A stretch of 64,000 nucleotides of DNA, from positions 1 through 64,000 of the forward strand of contig UQQR01000006.1 of the NCBI GenBank assembly GCA_900543215.1, given 5' to 3'. A program made the position numbers and the translations under genes. The DNA is from an uncultured Oscillospiraceae bacterium (GTDB lineage: Bacteria; Bacillota; Clostridia; Oscillospirales; Acutalibacteraceae). Below, one piece after another: positions 17,229 to 25,857 of this stretch. Numbering within the stretch: the stretch's first letter is position 1; every line of letters begins with the position of its first letter. Under the pieces are notes generated by a model that ran no database searches, was not told the DNA's origin, and worked only from the letters and a program-made list of their open reading frames with translations.

Positions 17229-18608
17229 ATGAATATGGATCCTAAAAAGCACGAAATGCCGGTTCAGAAACCGGATGTAAGAAATCATAATTTTTCCGAG
17301 GTTGCTCTCGGTTACAGTGAAGAAACTGCGCTTTCCGAAGCGGCTCGCTGTCTTAACTGCAAGCATATGCCTTGCGTTACGGGCTGTCCCGTTAATATTC
17401 ATATCCCAGCTTTCATTGAAAAGGTGAAAGTGGGCGACTTTGAGGGCGCTTATAAGATTATTTCCGAATCCTCAAGCCTTCCTGCCGTGTGCGGCAGAGT
17501 ATGTCCGCAGGAAACACAGTGCGAGTCAAAATGCGTCCGCGGTATAAAGGGCGAACCCGTAGGCATCGGCAGACTTGAAAGATTTGTTGCCGATTGGCAT
17601 AACGAACACGCGTCCGAAAATGTATACAAACCCGAATTTAACGGGCATAAGGTTGCGGTGGTAGGCTCGGGACCGTCAGGTCTTACCTGTGCCGGCGACC
17701 TAGCGAAAAAGGGCTATAAGGTATCGGTTTTCGAGGCGCTTCACACCGCGGGCGGCGTGCTTGTTTACGGAATACCTGAGTTCCGTCTGCCCAAACAAAT
17801 TGTTAAAAAAGAGGTCGATACGCTGAAATCCCTCGGCGTTGAAATAGATACCGATGTGATCATCGGTAAGACCGTTACCGTTGACGAGCTTTTTGATATG
17901 GGCTATGAAGCGGTGTTTATCGGTTCGGGGGCAGGACTTCCGAGATTTATGGGAATTGAGGGCGAGGCTCTTTGCGGCGTTTACTCCGCAAATGAATTTT
18001 TGACCCGAAATAACCTTATGAAGGCATATAAAGACGGCAGTGCAACACCGGTTATGCACGCTAAAAAGGCTGTTATAGTCGGCGGAGGAAATGTTGCTAT
18101 GGACGCCGCCCGTACCGCAAAACGGTTAGGCGCAGATGTGACTGTGGTTTACCGCCGTACAGAAAAAGAGCTGCCTGCGCGCCGTGAAGAGGTTGAGCAC
18201 GCTATGGAGGAGGGAATTGTGTTTAAATTCCTCACCAATCCTGTTAAAATTGAGGGTGAAGACGGCTGGGTTAAGAATATTCTTTGCCAGCAGATGGAGC
18301 TGTCCGAGCCTGATGAATCGGGCCGTGCAAGACCTGTACCGGTTGAGGGCAGTGAATATGAAATTGAGGCAGACTGTGTTATTATGTCGATAGGCACTTC
18401 GCCGAATCCGCTTATCAAATCCACCACAAAAGGTCTTGAAGTAAATAAGCGCGGCGGAATTATCGTAAACGAAGAAACAGGCGCTACCTCAAAAGAGGGT
18501 GTTTACGCCGGCGGCGACGCGGTAACGGGCGCCGCAACGGTAATACTTGCGATGGGAGCTGGTAAAACCGCCGCAAAAGCCATTGACGAATATATTTCCT
18601 CAAAGTAA
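17229..18608 (+). CDS. nfnB: NfnB / NADPH-dependent glutamate synthase small chain-like subunit
   Basis: Large subunit of NfnAB (459 residues), a GltD-like flavoprotein. The N-terminus carries the cysteines for two [4Fe-4S] clusters (CLNCKHMPCVTGCPVNI and CGRVCPQETQCESKC). An FAD Rossmann motif follows (VAVVGSGPSGLTCAGDLA), then the NADP domain (AVIVGGGNVAMDAARTAKRLG). Together with NfnA it couples NADPH, NADH and ferredoxin pools. There is no large glutamate-synthase chain nearby, which argues against a true GOGAT. The start may be ATG 17229 or ATG 17235. A strong terminator follows. Confidence 0.9.
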   Translation: MNMDPKKHEMPVQKPDVRNHNFSEVALGYSEETALSEAARCLNCKHMPCVTGCPVNIHIPAFIEKVKVGDFEGAYKIISESSSLPAVCGRVCPQETQCESKCVRGIKGEPVGIGRLERFVADWHNEHASENVYKPEFNGHKVAVVGSGPSGLTCAGDLAKKGYKVSVFEALHTAGGVLVYGIPEFRLPKQIVKKEVDTLKSLGVEIDTDVIIGKTVTVDELFDMGYEAVFIGSGAGLPRFMGIEGEALCGVYSANEFLTRNNLMKAYKDGSATPVMHAKKAVIVGGGNVAMDAARTAKRLGADVTVVYRRTEKELPARREEVEHAMEEGIVFKFLTNPVKIEGEDGWVKNILCQQMELSEPDESGRARPVPVEGSEYEIEADCVIMSIGTSPNPLIKSTTKGLEVNKRGGIIVNEETGATSKEGVYAGGDAVTGAATVILAMGAGKTAAKAIDEYISSK

Positions 18609-18613
18609 AAAAC

Positions 18614-18650
18614 AAATCCGTACAGACAGTTCTCTGTACGGATTTATTAT
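18614..18650 (+). terminator. Terminator after nfnB
   Basis: AAATCCGTACAGA (18614-18626) and TCTGTACGGATTT (18633-18645) make a perfect 13-bp stem with a 6-nt loop, followed by a T-rich tail. Confidence 0.9.
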
Positions 18651-18711
18651 ACGGTGAAATTATGATTATTATAATAACTGGTGCAAGACCGCACTGGTTT
18701 ACGAAAAATAT

Positions 18712-18750
18712 AACGCCTGCGAATTCATTTAATGCGTTCGCAGGCGTTTT
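18712..18750. terminator. Terminator after pnp (usable in both directions)
   Basis: AACGCCTGCGAA (18712-18723) pairs with TTCGCAGGCGTT (18737-18748). On the minus strand, the direction of pnp, the stem is followed by a T-rich stretch; the plus strand also ends in TTTT. Confidence 0.85.
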
Positions 18751-18767
18751 CTTCTGATATTTATTTA

Positions 18768-20975
18768 TCAGTCGTGCTGTTTTCTGAAGCCCTTGCGGTC
18801 TCTGTGACCGTCACGCTTTGCGGGACGGGGCTGGGGGACATCGTCGGCATCGGGAGCTACCGTTTCGCCGTTTACCTCAACAAGCGCGTCTCTGCGAGAG
18901 AGATTGATTCTGCCCTGATCGTCAATATCGGTAACCTTTACTATTACCTGATCGCCGACGGCAACAACATCTTCAACCTTTTCAACACGCTTTGTATCAA
19001 GCTTTGAGATGTGAACAAGTCCTTCCTTACCGGGAGCGATTTCAACAAAAGCGCCGAAGGTCATAAGACGGGTTACCTTGCCGCTGTAAATAGCGCCGAC
19101 CTCGGGGTCGTTTGCGATAAGCTCAATTATCGAGATAGCCTGTTTTGCCTTATCGGTATCAAGACCGGAAACATAAACATGACCGTCTTCCTCAATGTTG
19201 ATGGTGCAGTCGCACTGCTCCTGAATGGACTGGATAACCTTGCCCTGCTTACCGATAACATCGCCGATTTTATCGGGGCTGATTGTGGTTGTAAGCATTT
19301 TCGGAGCGTATTTTGAAAGCTCGGTTCTCGGCTCGGGTATACACTTGAGCATAACCTCGTCGAGTATATAATCCCTTGCCTTGTGAGTTTTAGCAAATGC
19401 TTCTTTGATTATTTCGGGTGTAAGACCGTGAACTTTTAAGTCCATCTGGATAGCAGTAATACCCTTGTGAGTACCTGCTACCTTAAAGTCCATATCGCCG
19501 TAAAAATCCTCAAGACCCTGAATGTCAACCATGGTCATAAAGTCGCCGTAAACGCCCTTATCACCTGTGATAAGTCCGCAGGAGATACCTGCAACGGGCG
19601 CCTTAATCGGAACACCGGCAGCCATAAGAGCCAGTGTTGAACCGCATATAGAGCCCTGTGAGGTAGAGCCGTTCGAGGAAAGAACTTCGGAAACAACACG
19701 GATAGCGTACGGGAATTCCTCAACGCTCGGAATTACCGGAACAAGAGCCTTTTCCGCAAGCGCTCCGTGACCGATTTCACGCCTGCCGGGGCCTCTTGAC
19801 GGCTTTGTTTCGCCTACCGAGTATGAGGGGAAATTGTAGTGGTGAATATATCTCTTTGTAACCTCTTCATCAAGACCGTCAAGCTTCTGAGCCTCGCTTA
19901 TCGGAGCTAAGGTGGCTACCGAGAGAACCTGCGTCTGACCGCGGGTGAACATACCCGAGCCGTGAACACGGGGGAGAAGGTCTATCTGTGCGTTTAAGGG
20001 GCGTATTTCGTCAATACCTCTGCCGTCAACACGCTTCTTTTCGTTTTTGAGCCAATCCCTTACAACATGCTTTTGAACCAAGTACATTATTTCCTCGATC
20101 TTAGCTTCGTTGCCTTCAAACTTCTCGTCAAATTTCTCGTGAACCGCATTGTAAATGGGGAGGAGGGCGGCGTCTCTTACCGTCTTATCGTCGGTATCAA
20201 GTGCTTTCTTTACATCCTCAATGCAGAAATCTTCGATTTCCTTAAATATTTCGGGGTCGGGATCGTTGGACTCAAACTCAAACTTCGGCTTGCCGATTTC
20301 GGCTACTATGCCGTTTATGAATTTAACAACCTCTTTATTTGCTTCGTGGCCTGCCATAATGCAGTCGAACATAAGCTCGTCCGAAATTTCGTTAGCTCCC
20401 GCCTCAATCATAGCAACCAAATCTTCGGTTGAAGAAACGGTAAGGTTAAGGTCGGACTTCGCACGCTGATCAAGAGTCGGGTTAATAACGATTTCACCGT
20501 CAACAAGTCCTACATTAACGCTTGAAATAGGACCTGCCCACGGAATATCTGAAATTGCGATTGCAGCGGAAACGCCTATTGCGGCCGCAACCTCAGGAGA
20601 GCAATCGGGGTCAACCGACATAACGGTTGCGACAACAGAGCAGTCGTTACGCATATCTTTGGGGAAAAGCGGACGGATAGGTCTGTCAATGCAGCGTGAA
20701 GCAAGTATCGCCTTTTCGGTGGCTCTGCCTTCTCTTCTTGTGAAAGAACCGGGCAGTCTGCCTACCGCATACATTTTTTCCTCATAATCAACCGAAAGCG
20801 GGAAGAAATCCACACCTTCACGGGGCTTTGCCGACGCTGTAACCGTGCAGAGAACCTTAGTTTCGCCGTAGGTTGCCATAACAGCGGCATTAGCAAGCTG
20901 TGCCATCATACCGGTTTCAAGCTTTAAGGGTCTGCCGGCAAGTGTTGTTTCGTAAACCTTGTAGTTTTCAAACAT
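18768..20975 (-). CDS. pnp: Polyribonucleotide nucleotidyltransferase (PNPase)
   Basis: Phosphorolytic 3'-5' exoribonuclease of mRNA decay, 735 residues. There are two RNase PH domains with an all-helical linker; the second contains HGSGMFTRGQTQVL and the phosphate/active-site region DFMTMVDIQGLEDFYGDMDF (counted as the catalytic Asp cluster). The KH domain has IGKQGKVIQSIQEQ and the S1 domain has TFGAFVEIAPGKEGLVHIS, ending in a basic tail. AAAAGGAGATT precedes the ATG. It lies downstream of rpsO, the conserved bacterial order, but behind a terminator and a long leader hairpin. Confidence 0.97.
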   Translation of the reverse strand: MFENYKVYETTLAGRPLKLETGMMAQLANAAVMATYGETKVLCTVTASAKPREGVDFFPLSVDYEEKMYAVGRLPGSFTRREGRATEKAILASRCIDRPIRPLFPKDMRNDCSVVATVMSVDPDCSPEVAAAIGVSAAIAISDIPWAGPISSVNVGLVDGEIVINPTLDQRAKSDLNLTVSSTEDLVAMIEAGANEISDELMFDCIMAGHEANKEVVKFINGIVAEIGKPKFEFESNDPDPEIFKEIEDFCIEDVKKALDTDDKTVRDAALLPIYNAVHEKFDEKFEGNEAKIEEIMYLVQKHVVRDWLKNEKKRVDGRGIDEIRPLNAQIDLLPRVHGSGMFTRGQTQVLSVATLAPISEAQKLDGLDEEVTKRYIHHYNFPSYSVGETKPSRGPGRREIGHGALAEKALVPVIPSVEEFPYAIRVVSEVLSSNGSTSQGSICGSTLALMAAGVPIKAPVAGISCGLITGDKGVYGDFMTMVDIQGLEDFYGDMDFKVAGTHKGITAIQMDLKVHGLTPEIIKEAFAKTHKARDYILDEVMLKCIPEPRTELSKYAPKMLTTTISPDKIGDVIGKQGKVIQSIQEQCDCTINIEEDGHVYVSGLDTDKAKQAISIIELIANDPEVGAIYSGKVTRLMTFGAFVEIAPGKEGLVHISKLDTKRVEKVEDVVAVGDQVIVKVTDIDDQGRINLSRRDALVEVNGETVAPDADDVPQPRPAKRDGHRDRKGFRKQHD

Positions 20976-21003
20976 ACTTTAATAATCTCCTTTTCTTTTT
21001 TTC

Positions 21004-21082
21004 GGAGACTTCCGGTTAGCAATAAATCCGATGTCCGATAGCGCTCGGGCGCCCGATTTACCGCTAAAGCACGAAAATCTCC
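21004..21082 (-). promoter_or_regulatory. Long two-segment hairpin in the pnp leader
   Basis: On the RNA, an outer 11-bp helix (21072-21082 with 21004-21014, two G-U pairs) stacks on an inner 13-bp helix (21055-21067 with 21016-21028, two G-U pairs). The apical part contains the palindrome CGGGCGCCCG. The outer 5' arm carries AAAAGGAGAT, a copy of the true pnp ribosome site downstream. By analogy with the RNase III-cleaved pnp leader of enterobacteria it could mediate autoregulation; that is inference. Confidence 0.6.
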
Positions 21083-21100
21083 TTTTAATTTTACAATAAA

Positions 21101-21132
21101 GCAGACCGGAAAATTTTTCGGTCTGCCTTTAA
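21101..21132 (-). terminator. Terminator between rpsO and pnp
   Basis: GCAGACCG (21101-21108) pairs with CGGTCTGC (21119-21126) around an A/T loop; on the minus strand TTTATT follows. The T-tract is imperfect, so partial read-through into pnp is plausible. Confidence 0.65.
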
Positions 21133-21140
21133 TGTACGCA

Positions 21141-21404
21141 TTATTTACGGATGCCGAGTTTTTTGATTATAGCACGGTATCTTTCAATGTCATTCTTCTG
21201 GAGGTAAGCCAAGAGGTTTCTTCTGTGACCTACCATCTTAAGAAGACCGCGATAGGAATGACGATCCTTCGGGTGTACCTTTAAGTGAGCGTTAAGCTCG
21301 TTGATTCTGGTTGTGAGAAGTGCTATCTGCACCTCCGGAGAACCGGTATCACCCTCATGATTAGCGTAATCCTTCATAATCTGCTGCTTTAATTCTTTGG
21401 TCAT
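21141..21404 (-). CDS. rpsO: 30S ribosomal protein S15
   Basis: Small-subunit protein of 87 residues that binds the central domain of 16S rRNA. It starts MTKELKQQIMKDYANHEGDTGSPEVQ (start region only) and carries the family motif HPKDRHSYRGLLKMV. The ATG at 21404 is chosen over an upstream in-frame start at 21443 because AAAGGAGTG sits just before it and S15 proteins are 85-90 residues long. It heads the rpsO-pnp unit. Confidence 0.97.
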   Translation of the reverse strand: MTKELKQQIMKDYANHEGDTGSPEVQIALLTTRINELNAHLKVHPKDRHSYRGLLKMVGHRRNLLAYLQKNDIERYRAIIKKLGIRK

Positions 21405-21505
21405 TTTTTTCACTCCTTTAAATATCATCCGTAAACCAAGCAAAGGGTCATAAGTGAATCCCGAAAAGGGCAGACGCCCAAGGCATAGTATACGGTAGCC
21501 TATGT

Positions 21506-21534
21506 ATTATATCACGGTAGGAAAAAAAAATCAA
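21506..21534 (-). promoter_or_regulatory. Promoter of rpsO
   Basis: On the minus strand TTGATT (21529-21534) and TATAAT (21506-21511) are separated by 17 bp. The leader of about 95 nt contains the small hairpins CATAG...CTATG and GGGC-GTCT-GCCC and could host S15 autoregulation, which is known in other bacteria but not demonstrated here. Confidence 0.65.
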
Positions 21535-21581
21535 GCAAAATTTAACTGTTCGTTGTTTTCAAAAAGTTCAAAATTTATTTG

Positions 21582-21609
21582 TTGACAAAACGAAGCATTG
21601 TGTTATAAT
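21582..21609 (+). promoter_or_regulatory. Promoter of the marR-ABC exporter operon
   Basis: Perfect TTGACA (21582-21587) and TATAAT (21604-21609) hexamers with a 16-bp spacer. A palindromic operator starts inside the -10 box. Confidence 0.8.
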
Positions 21610-21630
21610 AGTTAGCAAACTAACAATTAT
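21605..21630. promoter_or_regulatory. MarR-type operator
   Basis: An 11-bp inverted repeat with a 4-bp centre: ATAATAGTTAG-CAAA-CTAACAATTAT, 10 of 11 positions symmetric. It covers the -10 box and the transcription start of the marR-ABC operon, so binding of the encoded repressor should block transcription (autorepression). GTTAGCNNNCTAAC-like sites are usual for MarR proteins next to ABC exporters. Confidence 0.75.
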
Positions 21631-21645
21631 CTGTGAGGTGATGAA

Positions 21646-22089
21646 ATGTGCGCTGAAAACGATATAGGTTTTGAGATCCGCACGCTTTCTAATTTGATCA
21701 GAAGAGATGTTGAAAAAAACATCGCCGAAATGAAGCTTGAGCCTAATCAGAGAATACACGGCTGGGCGATAAACTATTTTTATGAAAATCGGGACAGGGA
21801 CATTTTCCAAAAGGATTTTGAGGAAAAATTCTCAATAAGGCGCTCAACCGCCAGCAACATACTTAAGCTTATGGAAAAAAACGGATATATTAAGCGTGTG
21901 AGTGTTGAAAGCGACGCCCGTCTTAAAAAAATAGTGCTTACGGATAAGGCGGTAAGCGTTCACAAAAAAATATGCGAGGATATTGCCGAGCGTGAAAAGA
22001 GACTCAGAACCGGTATAGACGAAGAAGAGCTTAATACCTTTTTCCGTGTTATGGAAAAGCTCAAAAAGAATATGGAAAATGCGGAATAA
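21646..22089 (+). CDS. MarR family transcriptional regulator
   Basis: A 147-residue winged-helix repressor. The recognition region is FSIRRSTASNILKLMEKNGYIKRV and the wing is SVESDARLKKIVLT, standard MarR features (the first motif given in outline). The C-terminal helices provide dimerisation. GAGGTGAT precedes the ATG. It is the first gene of an operon with two ABC half-transporters, 22 nt downstream, and a palindromic operator overlies its promoter. It is therefore probably a substrate-responsive repressor of the exporter. Confidence 0.9.
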   Translation: MCAENDIGFEIRTLSNLIRRDVEKNIAEMKLEPNQRIHGWAINYFYENRDRDIFQKDFEEKFSIRRSTASNILKLMEKNGYIKRVSVESDARLKKIVLTDKAVSVHKKICEDIAEREKRLRTGIDEEELNTFFRVMEKLKKNMENAE

Positions 22090-22111
22090 CCCTTTTAAGA
22101 GGAGATAAATT

Positions 22112-23848
22112 ATGATAAAAACACTTATGGGCAGTATAAGGGAGTATAAAAAGTCCTCGATTTTAACGCCTGTTTTGGTTTCAATCGAGGTAATTGTCGA
22201 GTGTATTATTCCTTTTTATATTGCAAAGCTTATAGACCACATACAAAACGGAACGGATATGTCGCTTATTTTAAAATACGGCTTTATGCTTATTTTATTG
22301 GCGTTCGTTTCGCTGTTCTTTGGCGCTATGTCGGGCAAGACCTGCGCCACGGCTTCATGCGGGTTTGCGAAAAATCTGCGGCACGATCTGTTTTACAAGG
22401 TGCAAAGCTTTTCATTTACCAATATTGATAAATTTTCAACCTCAAGCCTTGTAACCCGTCTTACAACCGATATTTCAAACGTGCAAATGGCATATATGAT
22501 GATAATACGCATAGCGGTGCGCTCGCCTATGATGTTCATTTTTGCAATGATAATGGCGTTTAAAATGTGCCCGCAGCTTTCCACCGTATATGTGGCGCTG
22601 GTACCATTTTTGGCTTTTGCGCTTTTCCTTATAATAAAAAAGGCGATGCCGCTTTTCCAAAGCGTGTTCAAAAAATACGATAACCTTAACAATTCAATTC
22701 AGGAAAACGTTAAGGGAATGAGGGTTGTAAAATCCTTTGTGCGCGAGGATTACGAGAAAAACAAATTCGGCAAGGCTTCCGAAGAGGTATGCGCCGACTT
22801 TACAAAGGCAGAAAGGCTTGTAGCCCTTAACAGCCCCGCAATGCAGATTGCAATGTACACGGCAATGATAATAGTTTCGTATGTAGGTGCAAAGCTTATT
22901 ATAAACAGCGGCGGAAGTACCATGGGCGTGGGCGCGCTTTCAAGTATGTTTACCTACGGTATGCAGATATTATCAAGCCTTATGATGCTTTCAATGATAT
23001 TCGTTATGATAACTATTTCAAACGCCTCCATACAGCGTATCTGCGAGGTTTTAAACGAGGAAAGCACCATTGAAAACCCCGAAAATCCAAAAACCTCCGT
23101 ACCGAACGGCAGTATAGATTTTAACGGCGTTTCCTTTAAATATCACGCAGGCGCCGAAAAAAATGCCCTTACCGATATTGATCTTCATATAAAATCGGGC
23201 GAGACTATCGGCATTATAGGCGGCACGGGCAGCAGTAAATCATCACTTATTCAGCTTATTTCCCGCCTTTACGACGCAACCGAGGGCGAGGTGCTTGTAG
23301 GCGGCAGAAACGTTAAGGATTACGATATTGAAACGCTGCGCAACGCCGTTTCGGTGGTTTTGCAGAAAAACGTGCTGTTTTCGGGCACAATTAAAGAAAA
23401 CCTGCGTTGGGGCGATATGAACGCGACCGACGAGGAGCTTGTGCGTGTATGTAAATTAGCACAGGCGGACGAATTTATAAACACCTTGCCGGACGGCTAC
23501 GATACCCACATAGAGCAGGGCGGCACAAACGTTTCGGGCGGACAAAAGCAGCGGCTTTGCATAGCGCGCGCACTGCTTAAAAAGCCGAAAATAATTATTT
23601 TCGACGACTCCACAAGCGCAGTCGATACCAAGACCGACGCGCTTATAAGAAAAGCGCTTGCAACCGAAATACCCGATACCACAAAAATTATTATTGCACA
23701 GCGTATTTCTTCGGTGCAGGAAGCCGACCGCATAGTTGTTATGGAGGACGGCAGAATTAACGCCGTAGGCACGCATGAGGAATTGCTTAACAGCAATGAT
23801 ATCTACAAAGAAGTATACTATTCACAGAATAAGGCAGGTGAAGAATAA
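22112..23848 (+). CDS. ABC exporter half-transporter with degenerate ATPase site
   Basis: A 578-residue protein with six-helix ABC type I exporter domain (about 15-305) and ATPase (about 335-570). Walker A is GGTGSSKSSL and the signature is VSGGQKQR. Walker B is IIIFDDSTSAVD, in which the catalytic Glu is replaced by Asp. That is typical of the NBD1 member of heterodimeric exporters such as BmrC/BmrD or LmrC/LmrD. Its stop codon overlaps the partner's ATG (TAATG), giving stoichiometric synthesis. Likely a drug, lipid or peptide exporter controlled by the upstream MarR. Confidence 0.92.
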   Translation: MIKTLMGSIREYKKSSILTPVLVSIEVIVECIIPFYIAKLIDHIQNGTDMSLILKYGFMLILLAFVSLFFGAMSGKTCATASCGFAKNLRHDLFYKVQSFSFTNIDKFSTSSLVTRLTTDISNVQMAYMMIIRIAVRSPMMFIFAMIMAFKMCPQLSTVYVALVPFLAFALFLIIKKAMPLFQSVFKKYDNLNNSIQENVKGMRVVKSFVREDYEKNKFGKASEEVCADFTKAERLVALNSPAMQIAMYTAMIIVSYVGAKLIINSGGSTMGVGALSSMFTYGMQILSSLMMLSMIFVMITISNASIQRICEVLNEESTIENPENPKTSVPNGSIDFNGVSFKYHAGAEKNALTDIDLHIKSGETIGIIGGTGSSKSSLIQLISRLYDATEGEVLVGGRNVKDYDIETLRNAVSVVLQKNVLFSGTIKENLRWGDMNATDEELVRVCKLAQADEFINTLPDGYDTHIEQGGTNVSGGQKQRLCIARALLKKPKIIIFDDSTSAVDTKTDALIRKALATEIPDTTKIIIAQRISSVQEADRIVVMEDGRINAVGTHEELLNSNDIYKEVYYSQNKAGEE

Positions 23849-25764
23849 TGCCGGGACCGAGAGGATTCAAGGGCGGACCCAAGGCTAAAAATATCAAGGG
23901 TACGCTTTTAAGACTTTTTAAATTTCTTTTTAAATATTACAAAACCTATCTGATTATCGTAGCGGTGTGTATCCTATTGAGCGCGCTTGCGGGAACGGTC
24001 TCTTCACTCTTTTTAAATCAGCTTTTGCTGGTTATAGGGGACGGAATAAATACAGGCTTCAATTCCGTTTCGGGCAGGCTTATGCAGGTAATAGGGCTTA
24101 TGATTGGCTTTTATGCTTTGGGCGTTATTACCACCTTTATCTACTCGCAGCTTATGGCGGTAGTTACGCAGGGCTTTTTAAATAAAATGCGGCAAAATAT
24201 GTTCGGCAGTATGCAAAGCTTGCCCATAAAGTATTTTGACACGCACACCCACGGCGATATAATGAGCTACTACACCAACGATATCGATACCCTGCGCCAG
24301 CTGATATCGCAGAGCATACCGCAGCTCTTAACCTCATTTTTAACCATTGTGGCTCTGCTTTGCTATATGCTGTTTTTAAGTGTTTGGATGACCTTGGTGG
24401 TTTTCCTCGGCGTATTCGCTATGACTATGGTCACCAAGAAAATAGGCGGCAACAGCGCACGATATTTTATAAAACAGCAGAAAGCTATCGGCGTGGTTGA
24501 GGGATATATCGAGGAAATGATGAACGGACAGAAAGTCGTTCAGGTCTTTTGTCACGAGGAAGAAAGCAAAAAGGACTTTGATAAGATAAACGAACAGCTT
24601 TTTAAAGACGCTGAAAGCGCAAATATCTTTGCGAATATCCTAATGCCGATAATGGGCAATATAGGAAATATTCTTTATGTGCTTATAGCCTTTATCGGCG
24701 GTATATTGATAATTTCGGGAGCGTCGAACCTTTCTTTGTCGGGTCAGGCAATTTCCGTTGCGGTTGTAGTTCCTTTCCTTAATATGACAAGGCAGTTTAC
24801 TATGAGTATAAGTCAGGTTTCACAGCAGGTAAACTCGGTGGTTATGGCAATGGCAGGTACAGAGCGTATATTTGAGCTTATGGATGAAAAGCCCGAGACT
24901 GACGACGGATATGTAACTCTTGTAAACGCGAATATTGACGAGAACGGAAATATTAGCGAGAGTGAAAAGCGTACAGGCGTGTGGGCATGGAAGCATCCGC
25001 ACCACGACGGAACGGTCACATATACCCGTCTTACAGGCGATGTGCGGCTGTTCGATGTTGATTTCGGCTATGTTCCCGAAAAAATTGTTTTGCACAATAT
25101 CGATATTTACGCGGAGCCGGGTCAGAAAATTGCTTTCGTAGGCGCTACGGGAGCGGGAAAGACCACAATTACAAACCTTATAAACAGATTTTATGATATT
25201 GCCGACGGTAAGATACGCTATGACGGTATCAATATAAATAAAATCAAAAAGGCTGATTTGCGCAGGTCATTAGGCGTTGTTTTGCAGGATGTAAACCTGT
25301 TTACGGGTACCGTTATGGATAATATACGCTACGGCAGACTTGAAGCTACCGATGAGGAGTGTATAGCGGCGGCAAAGCTTGCGAACGCTCACGGGTTTAT
25401 TAAAATGCTTCCCGAGGGTTATAATACGGTGCTTAAGGGCGACGGCAGCGGTCTTTCACAGGGACAAAGACAGCTAATATCCATTGCCAGAGCCGCGGTT
25501 GCGGATCCGCCGGTTATGATACTTGACGAGGCAACCTCAAGCATTGATACCCGTACCGAGGCTATTGTTCAAAAGGGTATGGACAGACTGATGCAGGGCA
25601 GAACGGTATTTGTCATAGCGCACAGACTGTCAACGGTTCAGAATTCCGATGTTATTATGGTGCTTGACCACGGAAGAATTATAGAACGCGGCAGCCATAA
25701 GAAGCTTATTGAGGAAAAAGGTAAGTATTATCAGTTATATACGGGCGCGTTTGAGCTTGAATAA
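23848..25764 (+). CDS. ABC exporter half-transporter, catalytic partner
   Basis: A 638-residue partner of the preceding exporter: six membrane helices after a basic, Gly-rich N-terminus (PGPRGFKGGPKAK), then an ATPase. Walker A GATGAGKTT and Walker B MILDEATSSID are canonical, with catalytic Glu. The signature is LSQGQ instead of LSGGQ, the complementary change expected when this signature faces the degenerate site of the partner. An insertion of about 40 residues precedes the ATPase domain, as in LmrD/BmrD-like subunits. The stop codon is part of the terminator stem. Confidence 0.93.
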   Translation: MPGPRGFKGGPKAKNIKGTLLRLFKFLFKYYKTYLIIVAVCILLSALAGTVSSLFLNQLLLVIGDGINTGFNSVSGRLMQVIGLMIGFYALGVITTFIYSQLMAVVTQGFLNKMRQNMFGSMQSLPIKYFDTHTHGDIMSYYTNDIDTLRQLISQSIPQLLTSFLTIVALLCYMLFLSVWMTLVVFLGVFAMTMVTKKIGGNSARYFIKQQKAIGVVEGYIEEMMNGQKVVQVFCHEEESKKDFDKINEQLFKDAESANIFANILMPIMGNIGNILYVLIAFIGGILIISGASNLSLSGQAISVAVVVPFLNMTRQFTMSISQVSQQVNSVVMAMAGTERIFELMDEKPETDDGYVTLVNANIDENGNISESEKRTGVWAWKHPHHDGTVTYTRLTGDVRLFDVDFGYVPEKIVLHNIDIYAEPGQKIAFVGATGAGKTTITNLINRFYDIADGKIRYDGININKIKKADLRRSLGVVLQDVNLFTGTVMDNIRYGRLEATDEECIAAAKLANAHGFIKMLPEGYNTVLKGDGSGLSQGQRQLISIARAAVADPPVMILDEATSSIDTRTEAIVQKGMDRLMQGRTVFVIAHRLSTVQNSDVIMVLDHGRIIERGSHKKLIEEKGKYYQLYTGAFELE

Positions 25765-25796
25765 AGAAAATCCTGCCGTTTGGCAGGATTTTCTTT
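25764..25796 (+). terminator. Terminator of the marR-ABC operon
   Basis: AAAGAAAATCCTGCC (25764-25778) pairs perfectly with GGCAGGATTTTCTTT (25782-25796) over 15 bp. The stem begins within the stop codon of the last gene. Confidence 0.9.
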
Positions 25797-25857
25797 GCAT
25801 ATAAATCTCTTTGTGCGAATAGAATTTAACAAACGAGCATAAAGAGAGGAAAGAATT

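Noticed and set aside
16362..17402. Long open frame of 346 codons on the minus strand opposite nfnA
   Set aside because: It lies fully antisense to a gene with clear FAD and Fe-S motifs, has no ribosome site, and its composition (Arg/His/Asn-rich) is that of an antisense reading.
17229..18608. NfnB as subunit of a true glutamate synthase
   Set aside because: No large GltB-type chain is present; the partner is an NfnA-type FAD and [2Fe-2S] protein.
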